From assembly GCF_029873255.1 (NCBI RefSeq), contig NZ_CP123622.1, forward strand, positions 868,501-932,500: a stretch of DNA of 64,000 bases, in the 5' to 3' direction. Positions 8,807 to 17,236 of this stretch are shown here, piece after piece. Position numbers and translations under genes: made by a program. The notes under the pieces are model-generated. The model saw only the letters and a list, made by a program, of their open reading frames with translations, was not told the origin of the DNA and did not search any database. Each line of letters starts with the position of its first letter. Position 1 is the first letter of the stretch. This stretch comes from Pigmentibacter sp. JX0631. GTDB taxonomy: Bacteria; Bdellovibrionota_B; Oligoflexia; Silvanigrellales; Silvanigrellaceae.

Positions 8807-10675
8807 CTATTTTTTAAATACTGCTAAAGTAAATCCATGTAACTTAGAGCCAGCACCCATTGGTGGAGTGTCTTTTAACACTTCATTACATTCACTGAGT
8901 AATCCAGTTGCAGAGTTAATACTACAAGCTGAAATTTTACCACTTGAACGGCTTAATACATACAATTTATCATTGAAGTATTTTACTGAATAAGGGCCTG
9001 AAATACCAGATTCAGCATCTTTACAGTCGCTAAGTTCTCCTGCTGGAGAAATTATACAACGAGCTAAATAACCAGCTTCATTTGGTATGTAAATGTAAGA
9101 GAATGTTCCTTTAGCTGATGTAGTAGTAATTATATCAATTAGAGTAGGTGATTTTCCAACTCCAAAAGAACCTGATGGATCGCATTTAGTTATAGCCCCT
9201 GTAGCAGCATCAAAGTCACAAATAAATGTTTTGTGTGCACCATCACCTGATGTAATGTATGCTTTTTTATCTTTGAATTCTATAGAATCTGGATGGTTAA
9301 TATCAAGTGCTTTTACACATTTTTCAATATTCCCAGCAGCTTCGTTAAATACACATCTACCTATTTTGTTATCAAAGTAACTTGTAAAATACAAATACTT
9401 GTTAACAATTTTAAGGTCATGCACATCTGAAAATGTGTTTATTGGTATTAAATTACAGTTAGTTAATGAGTTATCAGTACCAATTATACATTTAGTAATA
9501 GAAGCTCCGTTTTTATTACCTACATATAAATTACTACCATTAACTATTGAAGCAGTTGGACCGTTAAATGCAGTTCCTGTTTCTTTACAATTTTTCAAAG
9601 AGTTATTTGATAGGTCAATAGTACAAGCATACACTTTATTAGGAGTGTTTGCAGATAAATAAGCCGTAGCTGAGGCAATAGTTGGTGCAGTTGTATAAAC
9701 GTAGTATGCAGTACCTTCTTGGAAACTTGCAAAAGTATTTTTATCAGTGAAACGTTTACAATTTTCTAAATTAGAACTAGTTGCATTTACTGCACAAATT
9801 GTAATTTCTCCTGAAGAAATACTTGTTACGTAAGCAAAACCATTAATAATATTTATTGAACGTGGTGAATAATAATTGTCAGCACCAGTTGCAGAGCAAT
9901 TTTCAAATGTACCATCAGCTTTGATGCCGCATTTGTAAACCTTACTATCACCCTCTGCTGCGACATAAGCTAATCCATTGTAGATAGCAATACCGTTTGG
10001 CTTAACAAATGTGAAGTTTGTTGAAGAACAAACACCTATGGATTCATCATTATTTATTACGCATTTTTCAACAATATTTTTTTCATAATTTGTTAAATAG
10101 AAATATTTATTCGCTAAAATAATTCCAATTGATTTAACACTAGTTGGAGTAAAATTACATCCACTTAATGTACCAGTTTTACTATTTATAGCACACTTAG
10201 TTAAACCACCATTGTAGTTTGTGACATAAATATAACCATTTCTATTTGTGATGGCTGCTATATTGTTAAATACAACACCATCTGGAGTTTCTTTACAATT
10301 ACTTAATACACCAGTAGTTTTTTCTATTTGGCACATAGTAATAGTACCTGAAGTACTCCATTTTTTATTATTGGTAACATAAGCATAGTCACCATTAATA
10401 GTAATACCTATTGGATCAGAAAAACTTCCTCCTGTAGCAATACAATCTTTTAACGAACCATTATCTTGATTAATGGTACATTTAGAAACTGTACTTTTGT
10501 CCCTATTAACCACATAAAAGTAATAAGTTTTCTCAACTTTTAATGGGTTTGGTTGTGATGGAGAAACCGTAATATCCCCACTTGAGGAGCCTCCTCCTCC
10601 CCCTCCGCCACCGCCTTTACTACAGGCAACAGCCAAAAGGGAAACTAACATAGCGGTTCGCAATTTTGTAAACAT
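8807..10675 (-). CDS. Propeller-repeat lipoprotein with paired cysteines and poly-Gly linker
   Basis: I start at ATG 10675, which has AGGAG 7 nt upstream; an ATG at 10717 would add 14 residues before the signal sequence. The 622-residue protein has a lipoprotein signal with lipobox LAVAC (Cys18), then a run of nine glycines and a Ser/Gly linker. The rest is about a dozen copies of a ~45-residue unit of the form YVTN-x-K/C-x-I-x(4)-G-x-L-x-x-C, in which two Cys about 12 residues apart recur, suggesting one disulfide per blade. The repeats resemble YncE/lactonase-type beta-propellers. I infer an outer-membrane-anchored, periplasmic or surface binding protein; no catalytic motif is visible. It is monocistronic, with two stacked terminators downstream. 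Confidence 0.75.
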   Translation of the reverse strand: MFTKLRTAMLVSLLAVACSKGGGGGGGGGSSSGDITVSPSQPNPLKVEKTYYFYVVNRDKSTVSKCTINQDNGSLKDCIATGGSFSDPIGITINGDYAYVTNNKKWSTSGTITMCQIEKTTGVLSNCKETPDGVVFNNIAAITNRNGYIYVTNYNGGLTKCAINSKTGTLSGCNFTPTSVKSIGIILANKYFYLTNYEKNIVEKCVINNDESIGVCSSTNFTFVKPNGIAIYNGLAYVAAEGDSKVYKCGIKADGTFENCSATGADNYYSPRSINIINGFAYVTSISSGEITICAVNATSSNLENCKRFTDKNTFASFQEGTAYYVYTTAPTIASATAYLSANTPNKVYACTIDLSNNSLKNCKETGTAFNGPTASIVNGSNLYVGNKNGASITKCIIGTDNSLTNCNLIPINTFSDVHDLKIVNKYLYFTSYFDNKIGRCVFNEAAGNIEKCVKALDINHPDSIEFKDKKAYITSGDGAHKTFICDFDAATGAITKCDPSGSFGVGKSPTLIDIITTTSAKGTFSYIYIPNEAGYLARCIISPAGELSDCKDAESGISGPYSVKYFNDKLYVLSRSSGKISACSINSATGLLSECNEVLKDTPPMGAGSKLHGFTLAVFKK

Positions 10676-10905
10676 AACTTCTCTCCTTTGCTGAAAAGAG
10701 TATTTGCAAACAACCAATACTTTATCGGGTTCTTTTCTAATCAGTTGAGTTTCTCTTAAGAAAGAAGATAATATCCTTAATATTCAAATATTTAAGCTAA
10801 CAATTCTTGATACTAGTTTATTTATTGTGACAAGGATTTATATGTGTGGATTGACGAATATTTTTTCCTAATGTAGTTTCAATTACTTATCTAACAGGTT
10901 GATTT

Positions 10906-11565
10906 ATGCTAGAAATAAATAAAACAAAGTCAGTTATATTTGATATGGATGGAGTTATTGTAGATTCAGAACCCTTATGGTTGGAAGCTGAATTACAAAT
11001 ATTTAAATCCTTTGGACTTATATTAACACCAAAAGATTGTGAACTTACAAAAGGAATGCGACTAGCTAATATTGTTGATTTTTGGTATAAAAAACGCAAT
11101 TGGAACAATGTTACACAAGAAGAAATTGGCAAAAAACTTGAGGCCAAACTAATAGAACTTATTGCAGAAAAAGCAACTGCAAAAGAGGGTCTTTTTGAAG
11201 TACTAATTAAATTAAAACAAAATAATATTTCATTAGCGATTTGTTCTTCTTCTCCTTTATCATTAATAAAAGCTGTTTGTAACAAGTTAAATTTATTTTC
11301 TTATTTTGATATTTTGCAATCAGCTGAAAACTGCGAATTTGGAAAACCACATCCTGAACCATATATTTCTACAATGTTAAAATTAAATACGACTTTTAAT
11401 AAATGTTTTGTTATTGAGGATACAGTAACAGGAGCCATATCTGCTAAAGCTGCACGTATGAAAGTAATTGCTATTCCGGAAGGTGAAAATTATTTTTCCT
11501 CGAAATATGACTTTTGTGACTATAAATTTAAAACTCTATCTGAAATTATTCCATACATAAGTTAA
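10906..11565 (+). CDS. HAD-family sugar-phosphate phosphatase, HxpB/YniC-like
   Basis: The 219-residue protein has all HAD motifs. Nucleophile and acid are Asp13 and Asp15 in FDMDGVIVDSEP, the motif II serine is in CSSSP, the motif III lysine is in FGKPHPEPY, and motif IV acids are in VIEDTVTG. The segment after motif I (PLWLEAEL, then GMR and VDFWY) resembles E. coli HxpB (YniC), which dephosphorylates 2-deoxyglucose-6-phosphate and hexitol phosphates. The beta-phosphoglucomutase branch is the other possibility. The upstream Shine-Dalgarno is weak (AACAGG). The gene stands alone, closed by the bidirectional terminator it shares with rpsO. Confidence 0.75.
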   Translation: MLEINKTKSVIFDMDGVIVDSEPLWLEAELQIFKSFGLILTPKDCELTKGMRLANIVDFWYKKRNWNNVTQEEIGKKLEAKLIELIAEKATAKEGLFEVLIKLKQNNISLAICSSSPLSLIKAVCNKLNLFSYFDILQSAENCEFGKPHPEPYISTMLKLNTTFNKCFVIEDTVTGAISAKAARMKVIAIPEGENYFSSKYDFCDYKFKTLSEIIPYIS

Positions 11566-11617
11566 CAGATATTTTATTTTTGCAAAATCGAAGATTCCAT
11601 AAAAATTTATTAAAAAT

Positions 11618-11653
11618 AAAAAAACCCTCTTTCCTAAAAAAGAGGGTTTTTTT
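11618..11653. terminator. Bidirectional terminator between HAD gene and rpsO
   Basis: CCCTCTTT (11625-11632) pairs with AAAGAGGG (11639-11646). A-run on the left and T-run on the right flank the stem, so it works in both directions for two convergent genes. Confidence 0.9.
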
Positions 11654-11677
11654 ATTGCCAAAGCTTAATTAACGTAA

Positions 11678-11947
11678 TTAACGACGGATATTTAATTCGC
11701 CAATAATTTTTTGATAACTAGCAACATTTTTGCGCTTTAAATAGTCTAATAAACTACGACGTTGGCTTACTAAAGATAATAAACCACGGCGGCCAGCATA
11801 GTCTTTAGAGTGTACGCGAAAGTGATCAGTTAACTGATTAATACGAGCTGTAAGTAAAGCAATTTGTACTTCAGGTGAACCAGTATCAGACTCATGAGTA
11901 CGGTATTTAGAAATAATTTCTGCACGTTGTTCAGTAGTAATTTGCAT
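11678..11947 (-). CDS. rpsO: 30S ribosomal protein S15
   Basis: The 89-residue protein is a full-length S15. [19 protein letters not shown] and [21 protein letters not shown] are the family's 16S rRNA-binding segments at the h20-h22 junction. S15 is a primary binder in assembly of the 30S platform. The gene is transcribed alone here; its usual partner pnp is not adjacent (the downstream convergent gene is a HAD phosphatase). Autoregulation through its 5' leader is common in the family, and a small hairpin is present upstream. Confidence 0.97.
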   Translation of the reverse strand: MQITTEQRAEIISKYRTHESDTGSPEVQIALLTARINQLTDHFRVHSKDYAGRRGLLSLVSQRRSLLDYLKRKNVASYQKIIGELNIRR

Positions 11948-11973
11948 GGTAATTCCTTTCTTTAAGAGGGAAT

Positions 11974-11987
11974 ATCCCCTTCGGGAT
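11974..11987 (-). promoter_or_regulatory. Small hairpin in rpsO 5' leader
   Basis: ATCCC and GGGAT flank a 4-nt loop (on the mRNA GAAG), 26 nt before the rpsO ATG. It could be part of an S15 autoregulatory leader, but I cannot match it to a known S15 site. Confidence 0.3.
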
Positions 11988-12115
11988 TATTTTGATACAG
12001 GAAAACAACAAGTAATAGCCCCATGCTTGTGTGCTAAAAACCGATTGTTCCTAGGGCAGCCCTATGAGCTGTGCCGTTTTTACTACCACTTCATTTATAG
12101 GAAGGCAATCTAAAA

Positions 12116-13408
12116 ATGACTTTTCGCCTAAAAGCAGGATTCTCATTTGGTGGATGGGTTGAGCAAATAATCAATCAAAATAAGGCACATGAGCAACTCC
12201 CAGATGGTATTTTACCTTTTAGTGATGAATATTTCTTATTTAAAGCTTTCTTAAGTAGTATGGAAAATGCTTGTATAGCAAATCCCAATCCCTCTGTTGG
12301 CTGCCTAATAGTAAATAATAATCAAATAATATCATATGGTTGCACTGAGAGGTGGGGGGCTAGACATGCCGAAAGAGTTGCTTTTGCAAAATTGACTCCT
12401 GATTTATTGGAAAACTCAAGCATATACGTAACACTTGAGCCTTGTACCCATACAGGAAGACAACCACCTTGCGTAGAGCTTTTTAAAGATAAGAATATCA
12501 AAAAAGTAGTGATTGGTTGTACAGACCCGAATCCTATTGTAGCTGGTCAGGGTATTAAAATATTAAAATCTCTTGGTCTGGCGCAGGTAAATTTATCTTT
12601 TGCAAATGAAATTAAAGCTTTTAACTACCCTTTTTTTATTCAACAACAGAAAAAAAGGCCTTTTTACGCATTAAAATGGGCTCAAACACTTGATGGCTGC
12701 TTGGCAGATGACTTTAACGGCTGGAAATGGATTTCAGGTGAAACGTCTAGAAAATATACTCATTGGCTTCGCCAGAAATACGATGCCATATTGGTAGGTG
12801 CTGGTACTGTATTAAATGATTTTCCATCGCTTGATGTTAGAGAATTAAACTTCGAGAATTGCCGAGATCCTATTAAGATGATTTTTGACCCTAGCGGCAA
12901 AATACTTAATTGTTCTTCAAATCAGCAAAAAAAGTTAAAAGAAAAAACACTTAAAAGTAACCAAAAAATTATCCTCTTTATTTGTGAAAAAATTCTGCAA
13001 AAGTTTAAAAATAATAATGACAATAAATGGCTTAAATTTCTTTTTGAAAACGAAGCATTTACAATAATTCAAATAAATACAAATCTAGCAGTCACAGAAA
13101 GTATTCAAGTTGCCATCGAAAATATTGACTTCCTGCAACATTTTGGAAGACCGTTGCAAAGTATCTTAGTAGAAGGAGGACCTCGTTTACTTAGTGCATT
13201 CATCGATGAAAATAACTTTGACCTAATTCATTTATTTATTGCACCATTTTTTTTAGGTGGAGAGAAAAATAGGTTGTTTTCAAAAATTACTCAATCTCTC
13301 ACAAAAAATGAAATAAAAGAAATCGACAAAGAAAAACGTTACTATATTGCTAATAAAATATTTTTAAATAATGACATCTTATTAGAAATTGTCCAAAACG
13401 ACTCTTAA
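12116..13408 (+). CDS. ribD: Riboflavin biosynthesis protein RibD (deaminase/reductase)
   Basis: This bifunctional enzyme deaminates then reduces the pyrimidine intermediate of riboflavin synthesis. The N-terminal deaminase has the zinc site His84-Ala-Glu86 plus Cys110 and Cys119 (EPCTHTGRQPPC). The C-terminal reductase starts near residue 180 with LKWAQTLDG, ISGE and DAILVGAGTVLNDFP, and later has LVEGGPRLL. An extra ~45 residues precede the first conserved motif (NPNPSVG); the ATG is supported by AGGAAGG upstream. Other rib genes are not adjacent, and I see no FMN-riboswitch sequence in the 168 bp upstream. Its stop codon overlaps the convergent regulator gene by 4 bp. Confidence 0.93.
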   Translation: MTFRLKAGFSFGGWVEQIINQNKAHEQLPDGILPFSDEYFLFKAFLSSMENACIANPNPSVGCLIVNNNQIISYGCTERWGARHAERVAFAKLTPDLLENSSIYVTLEPCTHTGRQPPCVELFKDKNIKKVVIGCTDPNPIVAGQGIKILKSLGLAQVNLSFANEIKAFNYPFFIQQQKKRPFYALKWAQTLDGCLADDFNGWKWISGETSRKYTHWLRQKYDAILVGAGTVLNDFPSLDVRELNFENCRDPIKMIFDPSGKILNCSSNQQKKLKEKTLKSNQKIILFICEKILQKFKNNNDNKWLKFLFENEAFTIIQINTNLAVTESIQVAIENIDFLQHFGRPLQSILVEGGPRLLSAFIDENNFDLIHLFIAPFFLGGEKNRLFSKITQSLTKNEIKEIDKEKRYYIANKIFLNNDILLEIVQNDS

Positions 13409-14055
13409 AAATAAGACTGCCCTGTGTTTAATAGGCGATAGTATTTAGCCGGTCTATGAAAGATAATTGGCGCAATTTGATTTGTAATAACAACTCTATT
13501 TAATAATTTATTCCCTTCAATTCTTACTTTACTATTTGAAACTTTCGAACAAATACGAACGTAAATACCTTCATTCAATTTAATAGCACAAACAACTTTG
13601 TTTAAATTATCTATTTGTGATAGTTTTCTCCAAATAAATCCTACATAGTCTCCATAATTATAATAAGGACTATTCATATCATCTTCAATCGTAATAATTT
13701 CTGAATCTTTATATCTAGATTTAAATAATAAAATATCAGTACAAGCTTTTGATTCTTGATCATCAAATTCATAGAATATTTTAGAACATATTTCTTCACT
13801 AATATAAAAATCACCTATTCCATTAAAAAACCATGCTTCAGGGATATCAATACCTTCAGATAAAAAAGCTTCATAAATTCGTTTTCCTGTTACTTTCGAT
13901 TTTATAATAGGACTTTCTTCATATTTTTTTATAGAATTAGAAAGAATATTATATTTTTGTGAAAAGTATTTTTTTGTTTTATTTAAAATCCCTACTCTAA
14001 TAGAATAAGCCCTTAAACCAGCTGACTGTGTTAATAACCTTTTAATATCGGACAT
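13405..14055 (-). CDS. XRE-type HTH regulator with S24/LexA-like C-terminal domain
   Basis: Residues ~10-75 read as a lambda-repressor-like HTH (LRAYSIRVGILNKTKKYFSQKY, then a recognition-helix-like segment and KYEES). They end in EGIDIPEAWFFNGIG, a form common to small XRE regulators that end in GI/V-x-x-x-W-x-x-x-G-x-G. From about residue 115, DDMNSPYYNYGDYVGFIW resembles the M-x-P-x-x-x-GD-x-V core of S24/LexA-like sensor domains, but the catalytic Ser-Lys pair is not evident, so self-cleavage is unlikely. The start overlaps the upstream gene by 25 bp, with GAGG before the ATG, suggesting translational coupling. I infer a ligand- or partner-controlled repressor or activator; the target is unknown. 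Confidence 0.55.
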   Translation of the reverse strand: MSDIKRLLTQSAGLRAYSIRVGILNKTKKYFSQKYNILSNSIKKYEESPIIKSKVTGKRIYEAFLSEGIDIPEAWFFNGIGDFYISEEICSKIFYEFDDQESKACTDILLFKSRYKDSEIITIEDDMNSPYYNYGDYVGFIWRKLSQIDNLNKVVCAIKLNEGIYVRICSKVSNSKVRIEGNKLLNRVVITNQIAPIIFHRPAKYYRLLNTGQSYF

Positions 14056-14615
14056 TTTTCATTTCCTCTGTTATTAGCAATATCAATTAGATAGTTTTTT
14101 ACTACATCAAGAAGAGCAAACTCAAATGCTCGGAACCATTGACCCTGTTTATTTGCAGGATCAAAATCAACATCAAAAATAAAATCTTTTTTTTCTAAAC
14201 CGTAAACACAAACAAAGCAATATTTTTTATTTATTTGAATAGTTCGGTACATACCATTATGTACGTAAAAATACTTGCTTCGTTCTTCATTAAGAACAAC
14301 TCCTACACGTACGTTACTATTATTCATTTTAACTTGACTTAATTCTATTTCTTTAAAATGAAATGTTTGTTTTCTTGTATATTTAAATTGATTTATAAAA
14401 GGATCAATTGCATAAATATTTAAAAATTGATAGTGTTTAGTTAAACCAGAAATATCTATATCTAAATTAATACATTCAGTTGTTTGCAAATTAATAACAT
14501 TAGCGTCAATGTAATTAAAAAACTTATCAGCTTTATACATTTGTAACACATTATTTATATCATTTTTTAGAATTTCATTTCTAAGGCTTGTATATACTCT
14601 ACTTGTCCTGTCCAT
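14031..14615 (-). CDS. Uncharacterised protein with faint LuxR autoinducer-domain resemblance
   Basis: I do not recognise this 194-residue protein with confidence. The stretch HYQFLNIYAIDPFINQFKYT followed by TFHFKEIE resembles the Y-x(n)-DP-x(n)-W region of LuxR-type autoinducer-binding domains. The predicted alternation of helices and strands is compatible, but there is no C-terminal GerE HTH. It is soluble, has no signal peptide, and has GAGGT 6 nt before the ATG. It overlaps a downstream XRE/S24-like regulator gene and follows a thioesterase gene, so it may be a ligand-sensing partner that uses the neighbour's DNA-binding domain. That role is inference. Confidence 0.35.
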   Translation of the reverse strand: MDRTSRVYTSLRNEILKNDINNVLQMYKADKFFNYIDANVINLQTTECINLDIDISGLTKHYQFLNIYAIDPFINQFKYTRKQTFHFKEIELSQVKMNNSNVRVGVVLNEERSKYFYVHNGMYRTIQINKKYCFVCVYGLEKKDFIFDVDFDPANKQGQWFRAFEFALLDVVKNYLIDIANNRGNEKCPILKGY

Positions 14616-14642
14616 TGCAACCTCGAAAAAAAACTAAAAAAC

Positions 14643-15080
14643 TTATTTTGTAAGAACGGACATAATAGAAGGGGGTAGATGATCCAGCCGCCTTTTAGAA
14701 TTATTGTAGCAAACCAAAGTTGTTAAGCATAGTGCAATTAAAGAATTATCTCGCATTACTGAATATTTTAAATCAAAACTAAATTTACTTATTTCTCCAA
14801 CATATACTTTTATATCAATATTTTCGTGTAAATAACCTTGATTTATATAATCTATAGTTAAAGATTTCATCATAAAAGTAAAAAGATTTTCATGATTTAC
14901 TTCCGCTACATTGTTTTCGCAAAAATAACTGAGTCTTGCATCATGAATTAGCGATATTAAATTATCATGCCCTAAATGATTACCATAATTTAAATCACTT
15001 GCCCTAATTTTTGTATTGTATTTAAATTTCTCTACTTCGTTTTCTAAAATTTTTATTTTATTCATAAATACATCTTTCAA
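14643..15080 (-). CDS. Hotdog-fold acyl-CoA thioesterase-like protein (4HBT)
   Basis: The 145-residue protein matches the 4HBT/YbgC-FadM type. NYGNHLGHDNLISLIHDAR contains the D/N-x-x-GH-N/H-x-x-Y-type helix motif, followed by the beta-sheet segments IDIKVYVGEISKFSFDLKY and ALCLTTLVCYN. The usual catalytic Asp is replaced by Asn in NYGNH, which occurs in some members but may alter activity. The start is ATG 15080 or 15065 and neither has a strong ribosome site. It is the first gene of a minus-strand trio with two small regulator-like proteins. It may hydrolyse an acyl-thioester that feeds a signal or lipid pathway; this is speculative. Confidence 0.65.
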   Translation of the reverse strand: MKDVFMNKIKILENEVEKFKYNTKIRASDLNYGNHLGHDNLISLIHDARLSYFCENNVAEVNHENLFTFMMKSLTIDYINQGYLHENIDIKVYVGEISKFSFDLKYSVMRDNSLIALCLTTLVCYNNSKRRLDHLPPSIMSVLTK

Positions 15081-15385
15081 TTTTGTTTCATTACCAAAAA
15101 ATAAAATGGTCTATACCTATAATACAAAATAGTGATGGACACCATTGCCTGCCAATCTAAAAAATATGTAGCCAAAGGGCATCTTACGTTTTCTTAAGTA
15201 TTTGTAAATATAGATTTTTTTAGTTTTAAAATTATTTAATACATTGTAATTACTAAATTATTTTTTCTAGTACAATACTCATTGAGAGAGTGATTGAAAA
15301 GGAATAGCTTGGTTTCAACGAATTTAAAGCTCTCTCCACATAGATGCTTTCATTCAATAAAAATGGTTATTTTGAGGAGATTTTC
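15081..15385. other. Intergenic region with leader stem-loop before the Xer-like gene
   Basis: About 305 bp separate the divergent thioesterase and Xer-like genes. No ORF is supported. GAGAGAG (15284-15290) can pair with CTCTCTC (15330-15336), and inside it TTGAAA (15294-15299) with TTTCAA (15313-15318), giving a leader hairpin about 50 nt before the start codon. TACAAT at 15271 is a possible -10 element but lacks a well-spaced -35. Confidence 0.4.
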
Positions 15386-16417
15386 ATGGACGGAAATTTT
15401 GTCAACCATCAGTCTGTCGTGTCTGAAATTATAAATAAGGATTTTTTCTATCCGGAAACGTTTGCATTTTCCAAACTTTCACCTTTGCTTATTAGATTTT
15501 TAAATCAATTAAAAAAATCAGGTAAATCAGTAAATACCATCAGCGCTTACCGAAATGACCTTTCGCTCTTTTGTGAATTTTTAATAGAAAAACAAATTAG
15601 CCCTGATAACTATTCTTACCCAGCGCAAGAAAACTGGCTACACTTTTTAAAAGAAAATGGAAGACATTCTCAATCAAGTATGCGCCGAGCACAAATGAGC
15701 GTAAGAACTTTTATCCATTTTTTAGTGTCAGAAAAGATAATAGCAAGTTCACCTTTTTTAGATATAAAATCACCGAAACAACCAGCACCAGCGTTGCTAA
15801 CTGTTACGCATGAAAAATATTTAAGCTTATGCAGAACTTTAAAACAGTTAGCATTAAATAAGGATGAAAAAGCAATACGAGATTGGACATTAGTTTTAAT
15901 TTTAGGCGACTGTGGTTTAAAAGCATCAGAGGCATCGAATTTAACTTGGGGTGATGTTTGGCCTGAGCTAGAAGAACCAACAACTGAGGATTCCATAGCT
16001 GGGTGCTTAAAAGTAACTGGCAATAATGAACGTTTGGTACCTTATAACTTAGAGGTTTCTAGAGCATTAAACATGTTACGAGAAACCAGAGATCAAATGA
16101 ATTTACCAACATCTCTCGAATCAAAACTCTTCTTCGGCTACTTAAATGTGAGTAGAAAAACAAGAACAAATTTTCTTCACAGACATGGGATAAAATTTGT
16201 GATTTATGAAGTATGCACAGAAATATTGGGCATACCTTACAATTCAGAAAGTTTACGTAACCATGCTATTTTAAGATGGCTTGCAAAAGGAATGGACAAT
16301 GAAAAAGTAGCTAGTTTAGCTGGCTATTCTTCTTTAAATTCACTTGAACGCTTTTTAAATAGTAAGGAAAGAAAAAAGACAAGTACTCGAAAAATAAAAA
16401 CAAAACAAAAGGATTAA
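15386..16417 (+). CDS. XerC/D-like tyrosine-recombinase fold, catalytically degenerate
   Basis: I start at ATG 15386, which has GAGGAG 6 nt upstream; ATG 15344 would add 14 residues. The 343-residue protein has the SAM-like N-terminal core-binding domain (SVNTISAYRNDLSLF) and the C-terminal catalytic fold. Catalytic positions are changed: Arg-I is Lys179 (GLKASE for GLRVSE), the first His is Glu288, the His/Trp is Tyr314 (AGYSS for LGHSS), and the nucleophile Tyr is Phe323 (LERFLN). The second Arg, Arg291, remains. Spacings between these positions match XerD exactly (3, 23 and 9 residues), so the alignment is secure. The fold appears intact, suggesting a DNA-binding or regulatory protein rather than a recombinase. 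The same reading frame continues past one TAA into the next gene. Confidence 0.8.
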   Translation: MDGNFVNHQSVVSEIINKDFFYPETFAFSKLSPLLIRFLNQLKKSGKSVNTISAYRNDLSLFCEFLIEKQISPDNYSYPAQENWLHFLKENGRHSQSSMRRAQMSVRTFIHFLVSEKIIASSPFLDIKSPKQPAPALLTVTHEKYLSLCRTLKQLALNKDEKAIRDWTLVLILGDCGLKASEASNLTWGDVWPELEEPTTEDSIAGCLKVTGNNERLVPYNLEVSRALNMLRETRDQMNLPTSLESKLFFGYLNVSRKTRTNFLHRHGIKFVIYEVCTEILGIPYNSESLRNHAILRWLAKGMDNEKVASLAGYSSLNSLERFLNSKERKKTSTRKIKTKQKD

Positions 16418-16420
16418 GTT

Positions 16421-17236
16421 CTGCTACAATCTTTTAGAATAATTTCTCTTGTCCCAAGCCTAACAGAAACTTTATGTGACTTGGGGCTCCAAACTAGTAT
16501 CATTGGATGCACAAACTTTTGTATTTCTCCCAAAAATATAACCAAAACGGCTAAACTTATTGGAGGAACCAAAAATCCAAACATAGAACTTATCCTCTCA
16601 CTTCAACCAACGCATGTAATTGTGAATGAAGAAGAAAATACAGCAGAACACATTCAAATACTCCAAAGTTTTGCTGATAAAAATTCATTTTTTCTTTTAA
16701 TAACTTTTCCAAAAACTGTTCTTGATAGTGTAAAAATTATTGAAGACTTTGGAAAAGTTTTTTTTGTAGAAAAAAGTGCAAAGATTTGGATTCAAAAAAT
16801 TAAAAATGAATATAAAAAATTAAAGGAACATGAAAAATTAGCACTGAATTACATTTATTTTATTTGGCGAAATCCTTGGATGGTAGCAGGAGATCAATCA
16901 TATATTGCTCACTTGCTATCCATAATTGGGTTAAGTAATCAAGTAAAAACATCAGAAAAGTTATCTGAAAGATACCCAACACTAAATACAAGTATTGATG
17001 GAGAGTTTTATAAGAAGATTGATCTTTTTCTCTTCAGCTCTGAACCTTTTCCTTTTAAAGTAAGGCATATTTCTGAATTTTTTCAAACTCATCAATTGCC
17101 AATGGAAAGTTTTTTACTAGTAAATGGTCAGAATCTAAGTTGGTATGGAACTAGAACATTAAAAGCATTACAATACCTTGCTCGTTTAAAAACACAGATT
17201 TTAGAAATTAAGCGGAGGTCTCATGTCAATCTTTAA
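16421..17236 (+). CDS. BtuF-like helical-backbone metal-receptor protein, no signal peptide
   Basis: The fold is that of PF01497-type periplasmic binding proteins. RIISLVPSLTETLCDLG near the N-terminus is the family's first strand and helix, followed by IIGCTNFC, LIGGTKNPN, and PTHVIVNEEEN. The first standard start codon, TTG 16481, would delete that conserved N-terminus. The open frame begins immediately after the stop codon of the Xer-like gene in the same frame. I therefore place the start at CTG 16421, which has AGGA about 7 nt upstream; readthrough of the TAA is the alternative. No signal peptide is present, as in the cytoplasmic cobalamin-binding-like branch of this family. It overlaps the next gene by 14 bp. 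The ligand is unknown. Confidence 0.65.
   Translation: MLQSFRIISLVPSLTETLCDLGLQTSIIGCTNFCISPKNITKTAKLIGGTKNPNIELILSLQPTHVIVNEEENTAEHIQILQSFADKNSFFLLITFPKTVLDSVKIIEDFGKVFFVEKSAKIWIQKIKNEYKKLKEHEKLALNYIYFIWRNPWMVAGDQSYIAHLLSIIGLSNQVKTSEKLSERYPTLNTSIDGEFYKKIDLFLFSSEPFPFKVRHISEFFQTHQLPMESFLLVNGQNLSWYGTRTLKALQYLARLKTQILEIKRRSHVNL

Noticed and set aside
9399-9662. ORF antisense to the propeller lipoprotein
   Set aside because: Repetitive shadow of the lipoprotein gene, without a ribosome site or recognisable protein.
10887-11285. 132-codon ORF antisense to the HAD phosphatase
   Set aside because: It is a mirror of a gene with all catalytic motifs and has no domain of its own.
11988-12110. tRNA-like sequence between rpsO and ribD
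   Set aside because: No T-loop GGTTCRA or acceptor-stem pairing could be found on either strand.
11988-12115. FMN riboswitch before ribD
   Set aside because: The 128 bp have GC-rich hairpins but lack the conserved RFN-element segments.
15386-16417. Active integrase of a mobile element or integron
   Set aside because: Catalytic residues are lost and no att sites, repeats or cargo boundaries flank it.
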